A DNA stretch of 64,000 nucleotides from Mesorhizobium sp. GTDB lineage: Bacteria > Pseudomonadota > Alphaproteobacteria > Rhizobiales > Rhizobiaceae. This document shows positions 47,533 to 57,880 of this stretch, piece by piece (position 1 is the stretch's first letter; every line of letters begins with the position of its first letter). The position numbers were made by a program, and so were the translations under genes. The notes below the pieces were generated by a model. It was not told the DNA's origin, searched no databases, and saw only the letters and a program-made list of their open reading frames with translations. The DNA lies in contig SAQG01000005.1 in the NCBI GenBank assembly GCA_004020315.1, positions 145,267 to 209,266 of the forward strand. Reading direction: 5' to 3'.

Positions 47533-50500
47533 CTATTGAAAATTGCGCCCTTTGGGCATGACCTTCTCCGCCTTTCCCGACAGCGCCGCGAGATCCCGTT
47601 GGACCGGTGCGGCTTGTGGAGCACGTGCGTCTGCGGCGCCCTCTTCGCGGTTGCCATTCTCCATGCGCCCGCTGGCCGGACGCTCATTGACAGGCTGGCC
47701 GGTGCCGGCCTCCTCCAGAAGCACGGACAGCCAGGGCGTCAGATCCTCGACCTTCTCGGCAACGATATGGATGACGTCCGATTCCGACTGCAGTTTGCCG
47801 GTGACACGGACCAACCGCGCCCCCATGACGATGGGCCGGTAACGGTTGAAGGTTCTTTCCCAGAAAATGACGTTGGCGACCGCCTGCTCGTCTTCCAGCG
47901 TCAGAAAAATCGCTTTGGCGTTACCCGGCCGCTGCCGCACCAGGACAAGGCCGGCGACCGAAACGCGCTTGCCGTCCCGAACCTGGCCGAGGCGCGCATT
48001 GGGCGTGACGCCGGATCGATCCAGCCGCTGGCGCAGAAAGGCAAGCGGATGCGCCTTCAGCGACAGGCCGAGCGAACGGTAGTCGTGGATGACGTGCTCG
48101 CCGAGCGGCATTGTCGGGAGCCTGGTCTCGGGCTCAAGATCGCGCAAGCGGATCGCCGGCTGGTCGAACAGCGGCAAGGTCTCGGCGGCACTCTTGCCGT
48201 CGAGCGCGCGGACAGCCCACAGGGCGTCGCGGCGGTCGAGGCCAAGCGAACGGAACGCGTCGGCTTGCGCCAACTTTTCGATCTCATCGACGTAGAGGCC
48301 CGAGCGCAGCCAGACATCGCGAACGGATTCGTAGCCATCGCCGCGCCTGGCGACAAACAGCTCCATGCGCTCCTTCGACAGACCTTTGACCTGGCGAAAA
48401 CCCAGCCGGACGGCATGATTGGTCCGGATGACGCCGCGCATCTGGGCATGACGGTCGAGGACGTGGGCAGGATCGAAGGGCGCTTCCTCCAATGCGCAGT
48501 CCCAACCGGAAAAATTGACGTCGACCTCGCGGATTTCGACGCCATGGTCGCGCGCATCGCGGACAAGCTGAGCCGGCTGATAAAACCCCATCGGCTGGGA
48601 ATTCAGGATCGCGGCGCAGAACACGTCGGGATAGAAGGTCTTGAACCAGCAGGAGGCATAGACCAGCAGGGCGAAGGAGGCGGCATGGCTTTCGGGAAAG
48701 CCGTATTCGCCGAAACCCTCGATCTGCTTGAAGCAGCGCTCGGCGAAGTCTTGCTCGTACCCCCTTTTCATCATGCCATCGACCATCCGCTTGCGATAAT
48801 TGCCGATCGTGCCGGTGCGCTTGAAGGTGGCCATGGCGCGGCGCAGTTCATCGGCCTCGCCCGGCCTGAAGCCGCCGGCGACGATGGCGATCTTCATCGC
48901 CTGTTCCTGGAACAGCGGCACGCCCAGCGTCCTGCCGAGGATTTCTTCCAGCTCCGGCTTGGGATATTCGGGTTTTTCCTTGCCCTGCCGGCGACGCAGA
49001 TAGGGGTGGACCATGTCGCCCTGGATCGGGCCGGGCCGCACGATCGCCACTTCGATGACGAGGTCATAGAATGTTTTCGGCCTGAGGCGCGGCAGCATCG
49101 ACATCTGGGCGCGGGATTCGATCTGGAAGACGCCGATCGTGTCGGCACGGCAGATCATGTCGTAGACATGTTTGTCCTCGGCAGGGAGGGTGGCCAGCAC
49201 ATAGGGCTGACCATAGTCGTCCCGTGCCTCAGGATAATGACCCTGGAGCAGGGTGAAGGCACGCTGCAGGCAGGTCAGCATGCCGAGCGCCAGAACGTCC
49301 ACTTTAAGGATTTTCACCGCGTCGAGATCGTCCTTGTCCCACTCGACCATCTTGCGTTCGTCCATCGCCGTCTTGATGATGGGCACGATCTCGTCGAGCC
49401 GATCCCTGGTGATGACGAAGCCGCCGACATGCTGCGACAGATGACGGGGAAAGCCCATGATCTCGTTGGCGCATTCGATCACATGCCTTGTCGATGGATC
49501 GGTCTGATCGAGGCCGCCGGCCCTGGTCTCCTTTTCGCCGAGCTCCGAGGTCGACCAACCCCAGATCGAGCTGGACAGCGCGCCCCGGACATCGTCCGAC
49601 AGGCCCATTGCCTTGGCCACTTCGCGCATCGCCGACCGGCCCCGGTAGCTGACGACGGCCGCGGCAAGCGCGGTGCGCTTGGCGCTGTATTTGGAATAGA
49701 TGTACTGGATGACCTCTTCGCGCTTTTCATGCTCGAAATCGACATCGATATCGGGCGGCTCGTTTCTTTCCTCGGAAATGAAACGCTCGAAAAGCGAGTC
49801 GATCCTCTCGGGGCCCACTTCGGTGATGCCGATGCAATAGCAGACCACCGAGTTGGCCGCGGAGCCACGCCCCTGGCAGAGTATGCCCTGGCTGCGGGCG
49901 AATTTGACGATGTCGTAGACAGTCAGGAAATAGCGCGCGTAATTCAGGCGCTCGATCAAGGCGAGCTCTTCCCGGATCCGCCTCGTCACATCGGCGGGAA
50001 CGCCTGAGGGATACCGTATCGCGGCTCCCTCTCGAGCCAGCCTTTCCAGCTCGGCCTGTGGCCCGAGGCCCGATTCCGTCGGTTCGTCGGGATAGTTGTA
50101 TTGGAGGTCACTGAGAGAGAAGCTCAATTCGCCGGCAAAGCGCAGCGTCTCCGCCAGTGCTTGCGGATGCCGTCGGAAAAGCCGCGCCATCTCCATTGGC
50201 GGCTTCAGATGGCGCTCGGCATTGGCCGCCAGTTCCAGCCCTGCTTCGGCAATAGGCACGTTGAGGCGGATCGCCGTCAGCACGTCCTGCAACCGGCGCC
50301 GTTCGGACGTATGATAAAGAACGTCATTGGTCGCCATCAGCGGAATGCCTGATACCTCAGCCTTGACAGCCGCCTGCTCGATACGGTAGCGGTCGTTGCC
50401 GTGATAATCCGGCGAAACGGCAAGCCGCAGATTCTTGCCGAAGCGATCCTCGAGCCGGCTAAGCAGCCTGAGATCATCCTCCGCCGGCCCGGACAAATCC

Positions 50501-50898
50501 GTTAGAACTGCCAGAGACATGAGATCGCCCCATTCGAAAAGGTCGTCGCGATAGAGAAGCGGTGCGCCCTTTTCGCTTTCGTCACGCATATTGGCTTGCG
50601 TCAGCATGCGGCACAGATGGCCCCAGCCCTTGCGGTCCTGCGGATAGGCGAGAACGTCGGGCGTGCCGTCGCAAAAAACCAGCCGGCAGCCGGGATGATA
50701 GGAAAGACCTTCCACCTTGGCCTGCTGCCAGGCGCGCACGACGCCCGCCACCGTGTTGCGGTCGGCAAGCCCGATCGACGAAAATCCCAGGAGCTTTGCC
50801 GCGACCACCAGCTCCTCCGGTTTCGAGGCGCCGCGCAGGAACGAGAAATTCGACTGGATGCCGAATTCGGCATAGGGAACGACCGTCAGCGCGTTCAT
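47533..50898 (-). CDS. dnaE2: Error-prone DNA polymerase DnaE2
   Basis: A 1121-residue C-family polymerase alpha-subunit homologue of the DnaE2/ImuC class, responsible for damage-induced mutagenesis. A PHP domain opens the protein ([23 protein letters not shown]), the active-site [23 protein letters not shown] carries catalytic Asp residues, and a C-terminal OB-fold part follows. It lacks a separate exonuclease. The start overlaps the imuB stop as ATGA, making it the last gene of the imu operon. It ends 12 bases from the convergent Trm112-like gene. Confidence 0.95.
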   Translation of the reverse strand: MNALTVVPYAEFGIQSNFSFLRGASKPEELVVAAKLLGFSSIGLADRNTVAGVVRAWQQAKVEGLSYHPGCRLVFCDGTPDVLAYPQDRKGWGHLCRMLTQANMRDESEKGAPLLYRDDLFEWGDLMSLAVLTDLSGPAEDDLRLLSRLEDRFGKNLRLAVSPDYHGNDRYRIEQAAVKAEVSGIPLMATNDVLYHTSERRRLQDVLTAIRLNVPIAEAGLELAANAERHLKPPMEMARLFRRHPQALAETLRFAGELSFSLSDLQYNYPDEPTESGLGPQAELERLAREGAAIRYPSGVPADVTRRIREELALIERLNYARYFLTVYDIVKFARSQGILCQGRGSAANSVVCYCIGITEVGPERIDSLFERFISEERNEPPDIDVDFEHEKREEVIQYIYSKYSAKRTALAAAVVSYRGRSAMREVAKAMGLSDDVRGALSSSIWGWSTSELGEKETRAGGLDQTDPSTRHVIECANEIMGFPRHLSQHVGGFVITRDRLDEIVPIIKTAMDERKMVEWDKDDLDAVKILKVDVLALGMLTCLQRAFTLLQGHYPEARDDYGQPYVLATLPAEDKHVYDMICRADTIGVFQIESRAQMSMLPRLRPKTFYDLVIEVAIVRPGPIQGDMVHPYLRRRQGKEKPEYPKPELEEILGRTLGVPLFQEQAMKIAIVAGGFRPGEADELRRAMATFKRTGTIGNYRKRMVDGMMKRGYEQDFAERCFKQIEGFGEYGFPESHAASFALLVYASCWFKTFYPDVFCAAILNSQPMGFYQPAQLVRDARDHGVEIREVDVNFSGWDCALEEAPFDPAHVLDRHAQMRGVIRTNHAVRLGFRQVKGLSKERMELFVARRGDGYESVRDVWLRSGLYVDEIEKLAQADAFRSLGLDRRDALWAVRALDGKSAAETLPLFDQPAIRLRDLEPETRLPTMPLGEHVIHDYRSLGLSLKAHPLAFLRQRLDRSGVTPNARLGQVRDGKRVSVAGLVLVRQRPGNAKAIFLTLEDEQAVANVIFWERTFNRYRPIVMGARLVRVTGKLQSESDVIHIVAEKVEDLTPWLSVLLEEAGTGQPVNERPASGRMENGNREEGAADARAPQAAPVQRDLAALSGKAEKVMPKGRNFQ

Positions 50899-52523
50899 GC
50901 GAAGACCCCATGCATGAACCAGCGCGGCGCGGCCTGCGAGGCGCCGTAGAGACCCTGGCGATAAAGCCAGTAACGGCGGCCGTCGCTATCCTCGATGCGG
51001 AAATAGTCCCGGGTCGGCGCGTCTTCCTGCCCCGGTGCCTCCCGCCACCATTCCGGGGCGATGCGTTCCGGCCCTTCAGCGCGCGCGACCCGGTAGAGCG
51101 CGCGCCGCCAGCGGAAGTTCATCGGCGGTCCCTCAGGCATTTCGGTGGCCGGCACCTCGATCGGTTCGGGCGAACGGAACAGCCGGATCGGCCGTTCCGG
51201 CCGAAAGACAGGCTTCGATGAAGTGTCTTGTATCTTGCCCGGCTTCTTCGGCGGAGAGATCCTTTGCGGCGCTTCCGCGAAGGGAAGCATGGCGACGGCG
51301 CGCTCGGGCAGATGGCTGTCGACGGCAACCGGTTTCAAAACCGCGCTTTCGCCGAGCCGGGCGCGGATGCGGTCGGCGAAAAGGGCGATGTCGGCGCCGT
51401 CATCGCGCGTCTCGCCGGCGAGATCCGCCTGCTGCATGTCGAAGGCCGCGGCCGACAGGACCGAGAGGCGCACGAGATCGAAGCCATAGCCGGCATCGAT
51501 GTCCTGTTCGAGCGCGGCAAGCCTTTCGTGAAACAATTTCTGGATCAGCAACGGCTCGCGCAACGGCCGCGAGGTGCCGACGGCGATGCGGCTGACGGCG
51601 CCGTCGACGCGAAAAAGCAGCAGCGCCAGCCTTCTTGCGCCCTCGCCGCGGCGCTCGAGATCCGCCTTCAAAGTCGTCGCCAGCATTTTCACCAGCCGCT
51701 CTATTTCGTCGGTCAGCATGATTGGTTCTGCGAGATGGCGTTCGACCGAAAGCGGCGCGACCGGCAGGCGCGGCGACACGGCCTCGTCGAGGCGGCCGAG
51801 CGCCTGATCGAGGCGCAAAAGCAGCGAGACACCGAAGCGGCGGGCGAGCGGCGCACGCGGTGCTGCCATGACGGCGCCCGCCGTGCGCAGACCGACGCTT
51901 TCCAGGCTGGCGCGGATCTCAGGCTCGATGCGCAGCGCCGCCAGCGGCAAGGGTGCGAGAAGCGCTTCCTCCTCGCCACCGGGGACGATGCAGTCACTGG
52001 CGAACCGCGCTGCCGCCCAGGCGGCACCAGGTGTGGCGGCAAGGCCGGCGCGGACATCAAAACCCTGGTGGAAAAAGCGCGACAGAATGTCGTCCAGCAT
52101 CGAGCGTTCGCCGCCGAAAAGATGGGTGCAGCCGGTGACGTCGAGAAACAGGCCATCAGTTGCGTCGATCGCCACCAGCGGAGTGTAGCGGTCGCACCAG
52201 TCGGCGAGGCTTTCGAGCAGGCGGCGGTCGGCCTCGGGATCCGCTTCCACGATGTCGATCGACGGGTGCATGGCGCGTGCGTCGGCTATGCCCATGCCGC
52301 GTTTCAGATGAAGCGCCTCAGCCCGCTCGTCGAGGGCGGCGATGCGTTGCGCGTTCGCTTGGCGATGGCTGATCACCAAGGGCAGGTGATCCGACGGCCG
52401 CGAACGCCAGGACCGCCCCAGCCGCTGCCGCAGGATCCTTTCCGCGGCGAGGTGCGGAAACCACAGGGACAGGATTCTTTGCCCGTTCTTGCCCGGCCCT
52501 TCTTTCCTCGAAACTGCGTTCAT
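50895..52523 (-). CDS. imuB: Y-family DNA polymerase-like ImuB
   Basis: A 542-residue Y-family polymerase homologue that is catalytically dead in other systems and serves as a hub, binding ImuA, DnaE2 and the beta clamp. The start [20 protein letters not shown] is typical. The acidic catalytic triad of active Y polymerases (D..D-E) is not evident in the palm region ([20 protein letters not shown]). The first ~200 bases overlap the 3' end of imuA in another frame. Confidence 0.93.
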   Translation of the reverse strand: MNAVSRKEGPGKNGQRILSLWFPHLAAERILRQRLGRSWRSRPSDHLPLVISHRQANAQRIAALDERAEALHLKRGMGIADARAMHPSIDIVEADPEADRRLLESLADWCDRYTPLVAIDATDGLFLDVTGCTHLFGGERSMLDDILSRFFHQGFDVRAGLAATPGAAWAAARFASDCIVPGGEEEALLAPLPLAALRIEPEIRASLESVGLRTAGAVMAAPRAPLARRFGVSLLLRLDQALGRLDEAVSPRLPVAPLSVERHLAEPIMLTDEIERLVKMLATTLKADLERRGEGARRLALLLFRVDGAVSRIAVGTSRPLREPLLIQKLFHERLAALEQDIDAGYGFDLVRLSVLSAAAFDMQQADLAGETRDDGADIALFADRIRARLGESAVLKPVAVDSHLPERAVAMLPFAEAPQRISPPKKPGKIQDTSSKPVFRPERPIRLFRSPEPIEVPATEMPEGPPMNFRWRRALYRVARAEGPERIAPEWWREAPGQEDAPTRDYFRIEDSDGRRYWLYRQGLYGASQAAPRWFMHGVFA

Positions 52524-53334
52524 CGGGGTTCCACTCCAGTGTGAATTGTCCCGGCAAGGCCGTGCGGCTCTTGCCGATGCTGACGGTGAAGGCGGGACGG
52601 CCGATCGAGCCGGCGAGCGGCCCGGCGATCGTCTCGCGGGGGGCTGACGGCGCCGCCGACAGGACGAGGCGGACGGGTGCTGCCGTCGGTTCGGGCTCGC
52701 CGGCCTGGCGCAGCAGGAACACCGGCCGGCCGGCGCTCTGTGCCCGGGTGTGCAGCCGTCGTGTCGCGGTGAGGTCCAGCCGCTGCGGACTGCCGCGGAT
52801 TTCGAGGATGACGGCGGCGAGCACCGTCATCCGGGCGGCTTCCTCGGCGGTCCATAGCGCGTCGAGGAGCCTTGGCGCCTCGGAAAACAGCAATCGCTCG
52901 GGCTCGATGCCGAAAAGAGCATGAAGCCCTCGGGCATAGGGAAAGCCCGCCTCCCGGAAGACCTCCGCGGTGCCGATCCACAGGACCGGCAGTCGCGGCC
53001 ACTGTTTGAGGATCAGGCTGACGAGCGACAGGGTGAAGCCGGCGACGGCCCCGGCATCGCGGGTCGCGGCGCCATGGATCTCGCTCAGCGCCGCCTTCGG
53101 CAGCCCGCCGCTGAGCGCGGTGTCGAGACCTTCGGCGCCGGTGCGCAGAAATGCATCGGGCGGCGCCACGGCGAGGCCGCGGCGGACGATTGTTAGATCC
53201 TGGGGGGTGACATCCGCATCAACGGGGGCTGCGCCGGCCGGCACCTCCAGGCGCTCGGGCAGCGTTCCCTCGATCTTCGCGATCTGGCGGCGCAGGGCAA
53301 ACACAGTCTCCCGCGCCACGGCGCTTGTCGCCAT
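52318..53334 (-). CDS. imuA: Damage-inducible mutagenesis protein ImuA
   Basis: A 338-residue RecA-like protein lacking the Walker A loop. Family segments: FLRTGAEGLDTALSGGLPKAALSEIHG, GFTLSLVSLILKQWPRLPVLWIG, LHALFGIEPERLLF, and the C-terminal [17 protein letters not shown] that closes the domain. Residues after ~270 run on with no similarity, inside the imuB overlap of 206 bases, so the real end of the fold is near 52530. A LexA box lies upstream. Confidence 0.9.
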   Translation of the reverse strand: MATSAVARETVFALRRQIAKIEGTLPERLEVPAGAAPVDADVTPQDLTIVRRGLAVAPPDAFLRTGAEGLDTALSGGLPKAALSEIHGAATRDAGAVAGFTLSLVSLILKQWPRLPVLWIGTAEVFREAGFPYARGLHALFGIEPERLLFSEAPRLLDALWTAEEAARMTVLAAVILEIRGSPQRLDLTATRRLHTRAQSAGRPVFLLRQAGEPEPTAAPVRLVLSAAPSAPRETIAGPLAGSIGRPAFTVSIGKSRTALPGQFTLEWNPDERSFEERRAGQERAKNPVPVVSAPRRGKDPAAAAGAVLAFAAVGSPALGDQPSPSERATHRRPRRAG

Positions 53335-53358
53335 GACGGTCAGCTTCCACTCACAATT

Positions 53359-53373
53359 GTTCCTGTTATGTTC
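53359..53373. promoter_or_regulatory. LexA (SOS) box of the imuA-imuB-dnaE2 operon
   Basis: The plus strand reads GTTCCTGTTATGTTC, a GTTC-N7-GTTC direct repeat that matches the alphaproteobacterial LexA consensus (GAACATAACAGGAAC on the coding strand). It lies about 25 bases upstream of the imuA start. Confidence 0.92.
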
Positions 53374-53507
53374 TCTAGGATTCCAGAGGGCGCCCGAAGA
53401 GTCAAGCGGAGTCATGGGGAATTTATTCCTGCCCGCGCGCAGGCGGCAACCCGGCCATTTGCCGATTCCTACGCGAAAGCCTATATGCCGGGATCAAAGG
53501 ACAAAGC

Positions 53508-53930
53508 ATGGCCCGCATCTACAAGACCCGCACCTGGCACGCCGAGCTTTCGCCGTCGATGGAGGAAATGGAGCTCCTGGCGCTGGAGGCCTATGCCCAT
53601 CTGCCGGAGGAATTTCGCAAGCTGACCGGCGAGATTATCATCCAGATCGCCGAATTTCCGACCGACGAGATCATGGACGATCTGTCGCTGGAAACGCCTT
53701 TCGACCTGCTCGGCCTGTTCGAGGGGCGCGGCATCGCCGAGCGCTGGAATCCGCAGACCGGCGAGGGGCCGAACCGCGTCACGCTCTACCGCCGCGCCAT
53801 CCTCGACTACTGGGCCGAGAACGAGGAGACGCTGGGCGACATCGTCACCCATGTGCTGATCCACGAGATCGGCCACCATTTCGGCCTGTCGGACGACGAC
53901 ATGGAGCGGATCGAAGAGGCAGCTGAATAA
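53508..53930 (+). CDS. Zincin-like metallopeptidase family protein
   Basis: A 140-residue acidic protein of the possible-acid-metallopeptidase family (formerly DUF1025). The motif VLIHEIGHHFGLSDDDM gives HExxH plus a third ligand region for zinc, and the N-terminus MEEMELLALEAYAHLPEEFRKLTGEIIIQIAEFP is family-typical. Activity in bacteria has not been settled. It is divergent from the imu operon. Confidence 0.9.
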   Translation: MARIYKTRTWHAELSPSMEEMELLALEAYAHLPEEFRKLTGEIIIQIAEFPTDEIMDDLSLETPFDLLGLFEGRGIAERWNPQTGEGPNRVTLYRRAILDYWAENEETLGDIVTHVLIHEIGHHFGLSDDDMERIEEAAE

Positions 53931-53944
53931 CGGGCTCCCCGCTT

Positions 53945-54197
53945 CGTCATCCCAGGGCGGAGCAGGAGCGAAGCGACGTCGCGGAGACCCTGGGATCCAT
54001 GCCGTGACTGTGGTGCAGTGCTCCGGCGATGCAGAACCGAACGCTCACCATCCCGTTCTGCGGCAATGGGCAAGCGGGGCCATCCCGATTGGTGGTATGA
54101 TCGCACTAATCCTGATCCGCCGTGCTTCGGCAGAGGTAACGGCATGGATCCTAGGGTCTGCACTCCGCTTCGCGTCGCTCCGCCCTAGGATGACGAA
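53945..54197. repeat. Paired inverted repeat, CGTCATCC family
   Basis: CGTCATCCCAGGGCGGAGC...ACCCTGGGATCCATGCCGT (53945-54005) and its reverse-oriented relative GGCATGGATCCTAGGGTCT...CGCCCTAGGATGACG (54140-54195) face each other across ~135 bases. Each half is itself a hairpin, and together they could form one long stem. Located between the metallopeptidase and DUF1737 genes. Confidence 0.8.
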
Positions 54198-54221
54198 AGA
54201 CGAGCGCTTCGGCGAACCTCC

Positions 54222-54428
54222 TTACCAGTCGCTGAGCTTGGTGCTGGGCCCGTATTCCTGGCCCTCGATATCCTTCACCACGGCCTGGCCGCAGCGCATG
54301 CTCTTGGTCTGCTTGTCGTAGGCGTAGGTCGGCGAGCCGAACAGGTGCCAGCCCTTGTTCAGCGCCGCCGTCACCTTGTGGCAGAAGCTGGAATCGTCCG
54401 GACCGGACAGAAAACGGTAGAGTTTCAT
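54222..54428 (-). CDS. DUF1737 domain protein
   Basis: A 68-residue protein covering the DUF1737 domain: MKLYRFLSGPDDSSFCHKVTAALNKGWHLFGSPTYAYD. The function is unknown; the domain occurs alone in many proteobacteria. It begins 26 bases after the CitE-like gene and is probably on the same transcript. Confidence 0.86.
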   Translation of the reverse strand: MKLYRFLSGPDDSSFCHKVTAALNKGWHLFGSPTYAYDKQTKSMRCGQAVVKDIEGQEYGPSTKLSDW

Positions 54429-54454
54429 TTTTCATTCCTGTGGTGAGTTGCCAA

Positions 54455-55333
54455 TCATGCCCCGATGGCGGCCGCCTTCGCCAGCAGTTTTTCGGCCTGC
54501 GCCAGATGCAGCCGTTCGACCATTTTTCCATTCAGTGCAATGACGCCCTTGCCGGCATTTTCGGCAAGCGCGAAGGCATCTTTCACCGAGCGCGCCTCGG
54601 CCACCGCTTCGGCAGATGGCGCAAAGGCCCGGTTCGCGGCCTCGATCTGGGCCGGGTGGATCAGCGATTTGCCGTCGAACCCCATGGCAGCCGCTTCCGT
54701 GCATTCGCGCGCAAAAGCGTCCAGATCGCGAAAATCATTGAACACCCCATCGAGCAGGTCGAGACCGCCGGCCCGCGCGGCGAGCACCATCTGCATCAGC
54801 CACGGTGTGAGATAGCGCCGGTCGGGCGTGGCGAGAATGCCGGTCTCCTTGACCAGATCATTCGTTCCGGCAACGAAACAGACCAGCCGCGAGGCCGGAT
54901 CGCGACCAAGCTCGGCGATCGGGCCGATGTTGAGCAGAGCCTTGGGCGTTTCGATCATCGCCCATAGTTTCATCTCGTCCGGTGCGAAATTGTCGTCGAG
55001 GACATCGCCGGCCTCGAGGACGTCGCGCGGCGTGTCGACCTTGGGCAGCAGGATGGCGTCGGGCTCGCACCGTAGCGCGGCCAGAAAATCGTCGGCGCCC
55101 CATTCGCTGGAGCGCGCGTTGATGCGCACGACCATCTCGCAGCGCCGGCCGGGGCGATTGGCGAAGATGCCGGCCAGCTTTTCCCGCGCGGAAACCTTGT
55201 CGGCCGGGGCGACGGCATCTTCGAGATCGATGATGACGGCATCGCAGGCCAGCGATGAGATCTTGGCCAGCGCCTTGTCGTTCGAGGCCGGGACGTAAAG
55301 CACCGAGCGGCGCGGGCGGTAGGTTTCAGTCAT
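54455..55333 (-). CDS. HpcH/HpaI aldolase / CitE-like lyase
   Basis: A 292-residue protein of the citrate lyase beta-subunit family, including malyl-CoA, beta-methylmalyl-CoA and citramalyl-CoA lyases. PRRSVLYVPASNDKALAKI opens it, VIIDLEDAVAPADKVSAREKL contains the metal-binding acid region, and DFRDLDAFARECTEAAAMGFDGKSLIHPAQI is diagnostic. There is no citrate lyase alpha/gamma gene nearby, so a CoA-thioester lyase or thioesterase role is more likely than citrate lyase. Confidence 0.9.
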   Translation of the reverse strand: MTETYRPRRSVLYVPASNDKALAKISSLACDAVIIDLEDAVAPADKVSAREKLAGIFANRPGRRCEMVVRINARSSEWGADDFLAALRCEPDAILLPKVDTPRDVLEAGDVLDDNFAPDEMKLWAMIETPKALLNIGPIAELGRDPASRLVCFVAGTNDLVKETGILATPDRRYLTPWLMQMVLAARAGGLDLLDGVFNDFRDLDAFARECTEAAAMGFDGKSLIHPAQIEAANRAFAPSAEAVAEARSVKDAFALAENAGKGVIALNGKMVERLHLAQAEKLLAKAAAIGA

Positions 55334-55630
55334 CTCCGATCTATGCCGCCTGCGGCCGGTCGAGGCAAGCCGTCTTGGCCTGCACGAAAACTGCATAAAA
55401 CTCCCGAAAATCTCCTCGGACCCGCCCCGCTGCCTGCATTTCGGCCAGCGAAAAGGCGGCATGCAAGAGCGAGAAAAACCCCGCTGGTCCCTGCCTTACC
55501 GCCTCCGCAATGACGGTTGGTGGCTCGTCGATTCACCCCGGACGCACCGTTCGGCAACTCTCCTCCCCCTCATTCTCAAATCTCCGCCGCGGTATGGCGG
55601 TCGGATCAAAGCCGCCGAGAAAGCCCGATC
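55334..55630. other. Divergent intergenic region
   Basis: Upstream region for both the CitE-like and DUF4173 genes. I see no repeat, RNA or small gene in it with confidence. Confidence 0.5.
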
Positions 55631-57181
55631 ATGACATCGTTCCTTACGGCCGCGCCGAGCTATTGCGCGCGATTCGGCGTTGCCGTCCTGCTTGCCGCGC
55701 TGGCCGATTTCTTCTTCTACGAGCAGCCCGTCGGCATCACGTTTTTCCTGTTCGGCGTCACGCTTGCCGCCGCAGCCGCGGCCCTCCAGCCTTCGGCGCT
55801 CAACGTCCGCGGCCTGTGGCTCGGGTCCGCCGCCTTGCTTGTCGGGCTGCTGCCGCTCATTGAAAATGTCAGTGCGCTGTCCGTCGCGATCGGGCTGGCG
55901 GCGATGGCCGTCTTCGTGCTTTCGCTGGTCGGCCGGCTGCGGCGCGGGCTTGCCCGCATTGCCGGCCAGCTCGCGCTCTTCCTGCTCTCAGCGCCCTTTC
56001 GGTTCGTCCACGACCTCTTCCGCTGGCGCAAAGCGGCGCGGCGGCTTGGCGGGCGGCGCGTCCGCCTTGCGGCGATCGCCGTCTGGATCATGCCGCTGAC
56101 CCTCGGCGCGGTGTTTCTCGCGCTGTTCGGCGCCGCCAATCCGGTTATCGAATACTGGCTGTCGCTGATCGATCTCGTCGCCTTGTTCGACCTCATCCAG
56201 CTGCCGCGGCTGGCCTTCTGGCTGTTGGTACTTGCCGGCGTCTGGGTGTTTCTGCGCCCGCGCCTGCCGCGCTTTTTGCGCCGCATGGCGCATCTCGCCT
56301 TGCCAATTCCTGCCTGGGTCACGACGACAAGATCCGCCAAGGCGGTCGAGGACATCATCTTCGGCAAGGCCGCCATTGTTCGCGCCTTGGTCGTCTTCAA
56401 CATCCTGTTCGCGATGCAGACCGCACTCGACGCCACCTATCTGTGGGGCGGCATCGCCCTGCCCGACGGGCTGACCTACGCCGCCTATGCGCATCGCGGC
56501 GCCTATCCGCTGATCGTCACGGCGCTGCTTGCCGCCGGCTTCGTGCTGGCGGCGCTGCGGCCGGGCAGCACGACTTCCGGCGATCCGCTCATCCGCCGGC
56601 TGGTCTATGTCTGGGTGGCGCAGAACATCGTGCTGGTCATCTCGTCGATCCTGCGGCTCGACCTCTATATCGGCGTCTATGCGCTGACCTACTGGCGCGT
56701 CGCCGCCTTCATCTGGATGGGGCTGGTGGCGGCGGGCCTTGCCCTGATCATCACCCGCATCGCACTCGAAAAATCCAATGAATGGCTGCTTTCCGCCAAT
56801 CTTCTGACGCTTTCGGTGACGCTCTATGCCTGCGCCTTCATCAACTTCGCGGCGCTGATCGCCAACTACAATGTCGAGCACTCATTCGAAATGACCGGCC
56901 AGGGCACTAAGCTCGATTTCTGGTATTTGCGTTCACTCGGTCCCAGCGCCTGGCCGGCGCTTGATCGCTTCCTCGAGCATCAGGCCAGGACAAATGCGGC
57001 CAGCGTTCCCTCCTATCGCGAACTCGCCCGTTTGCTTGGGCAGGACGAGGCCCGCTGCCGCGCGGCCCAAGAAAACTGGCGCGCCTGGAGCTTTCGCGAC
57101 TGGCGGCTCCTTCGTACTCTCGACACACGTATCCCGTTCGTGGTTCCTCAGGGCTCCGAACCCTTCGTGCCGGGCCGCTGA
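55631..57181 (+). CDS. DUF4173 polytopic membrane protein
   Basis: A 516-residue membrane protein with about ten to twelve helices. The DUF4173 signature is in its second half: QTALDATYLWGGIALPDGLTYAAYAHRGAYPLIVTALLAAGFVL followed by RLVYVWVAQNIVLVISSILRLDLYIGVYALTYWRVAAFIWMGLV. A cytoplasmic-looking C-terminal tail follows. The function is unknown. It ends three bases before a response regulator gene, suggesting it takes part in the same signalling unit. Confidence 0.85.
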   Translation: MTSFLTAAPSYCARFGVAVLLAALADFFFYEQPVGITFFLFGVTLAAAAAALQPSALNVRGLWLGSAALLVGLLPLIENVSALSVAIGLAAMAVFVLSLVGRLRRGLARIAGQLALFLLSAPFRFVHDLFRWRKAARRLGGRRVRLAAIAVWIMPLTLGAVFLALFGAANPVIEYWLSLIDLVALFDLIQLPRLAFWLLVLAGVWVFLRPRLPRFLRRMAHLALPIPAWVTTTRSAKAVEDIIFGKAAIVRALVVFNILFAMQTALDATYLWGGIALPDGLTYAAYAHRGAYPLIVTALLAAGFVLAALRPGSTTSGDPLIRRLVYVWVAQNIVLVISSILRLDLYIGVYALTYWRVAAFIWMGLVAAGLALIITRIALEKSNEWLLSANLLTLSVTLYACAFINFAALIANYNVEHSFEMTGQGTKLDFWYLRSLGPSAWPALDRFLEHQARTNAASVPSYRELARLLGQDEARCRAAQENWRAWSFRDWRLLRTLDTRIPFVVPQGSEPFVPGR

Positions 57182-57184
57182 TCC

Positions 57185-57880
57185 ATGCCGCATAACATCC
57201 TGGTCGCCGACGACGATCCGCACATCCGCGAGATCATCTGCTTTGCGCTCGAAAAGGCGGGGATGAAGACGGTTGCGGTATCCGACGGCGCCGCCGCCTT
57301 GCAGGCGGTCGAGCGCCGCGCGCCCGATCTTGTCGTGCTCGATATCGGCATGCCGGAGATGGATGGGCTAGAGGTCTGCCGGCGGCTGCGGCACACATCG
57401 GATGTGCCGGTGCTGTTCCTGTCCGCGCGTGATGAAGAAATCGACCGCATCCTCGGCCTCGAAATGGGCGGCGACGACTATGTCACCAAGCCGTTCAGCC
57501 CGCGCGAGCTGGTCGCCCGTGTCAATGTCATCCTGCGGCGCGCTCGCCCGACAAAGGCGGAACAGGCCGACGACAGGCAATTCTCGCACGGGAGGCTGGC
57601 TTTGCTGCCGGCCAGCCACAGCGTCAGCTTCGACGGAAAGCCGCTGGTGCTGACCTCGATCGAGTTCGCGATCCTGAAAGGGTTTCTGGCGCGCCCGGCG
57701 CATGTGCTTGGGCGCGACATGGTGATGGCCAATGCGTATGCCGGCAACATCCATGTCGCCGACCGCACCGTCGACAGCCATATCCGCAACATCCGCGCCA
57801 AGCTGGCGGCGGCCGGCTGCACGGATGCGATCGAGACCGTGCATGGCGTCGGCTTCCGGCTGGGCCGGTGCGGCGCGTGA
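57185..57880 (+). CDS. OmpR-family response regulator, CreB-like
   Basis: A 231-residue regulator. A receiver domain with acidic pair (VADDDPHI), phospho-acceptor Asp in VVLDIGMPEMDG, Thr/Ser in LFLSARDEE and Lys in DDYVTKPFSP is followed by a winged-helix DNA-binding domain (SHIRNIRAKLAAAGCTDAIETVHGVGFRLG). The order with a CreC-type kinase and a membrane protein recalls creBCD. The gene overlaps the kinase start. Confidence 0.9.
   Translation: MPHNILVADDDPHIREIICFALEKAGMKTVAVSDGAAALQAVERRAPDLVVLDIGMPEMDGLEVCRRLRHTSDVPVLFLSARDEEIDRILGLEMGGDDYVTKPFSPRELVARVNVILRRARPTKAEQADDRQFSHGRLALLPASHSVSFDGKPLVLTSIEFAILKGFLARPAHVLGRDMVMANAYAGNIHVADRTVDSHIRNIRAKLAAAGCTDAIETVHGVGFRLGRCGA

Noticed and set aside
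47536..50007. An 823-codon plus-strand frame opposite dnaE2
   Set aside because: Composition and His/Gly/Asp-rich text are those of a mirrored high-GC gene; the minus strand carries an unmistakable polymerase.
51228..52544. A 438-codon plus-strand frame opposite imuB
   Set aside because: Shadow frame; ImuB on the minus strand explains the coding signal.
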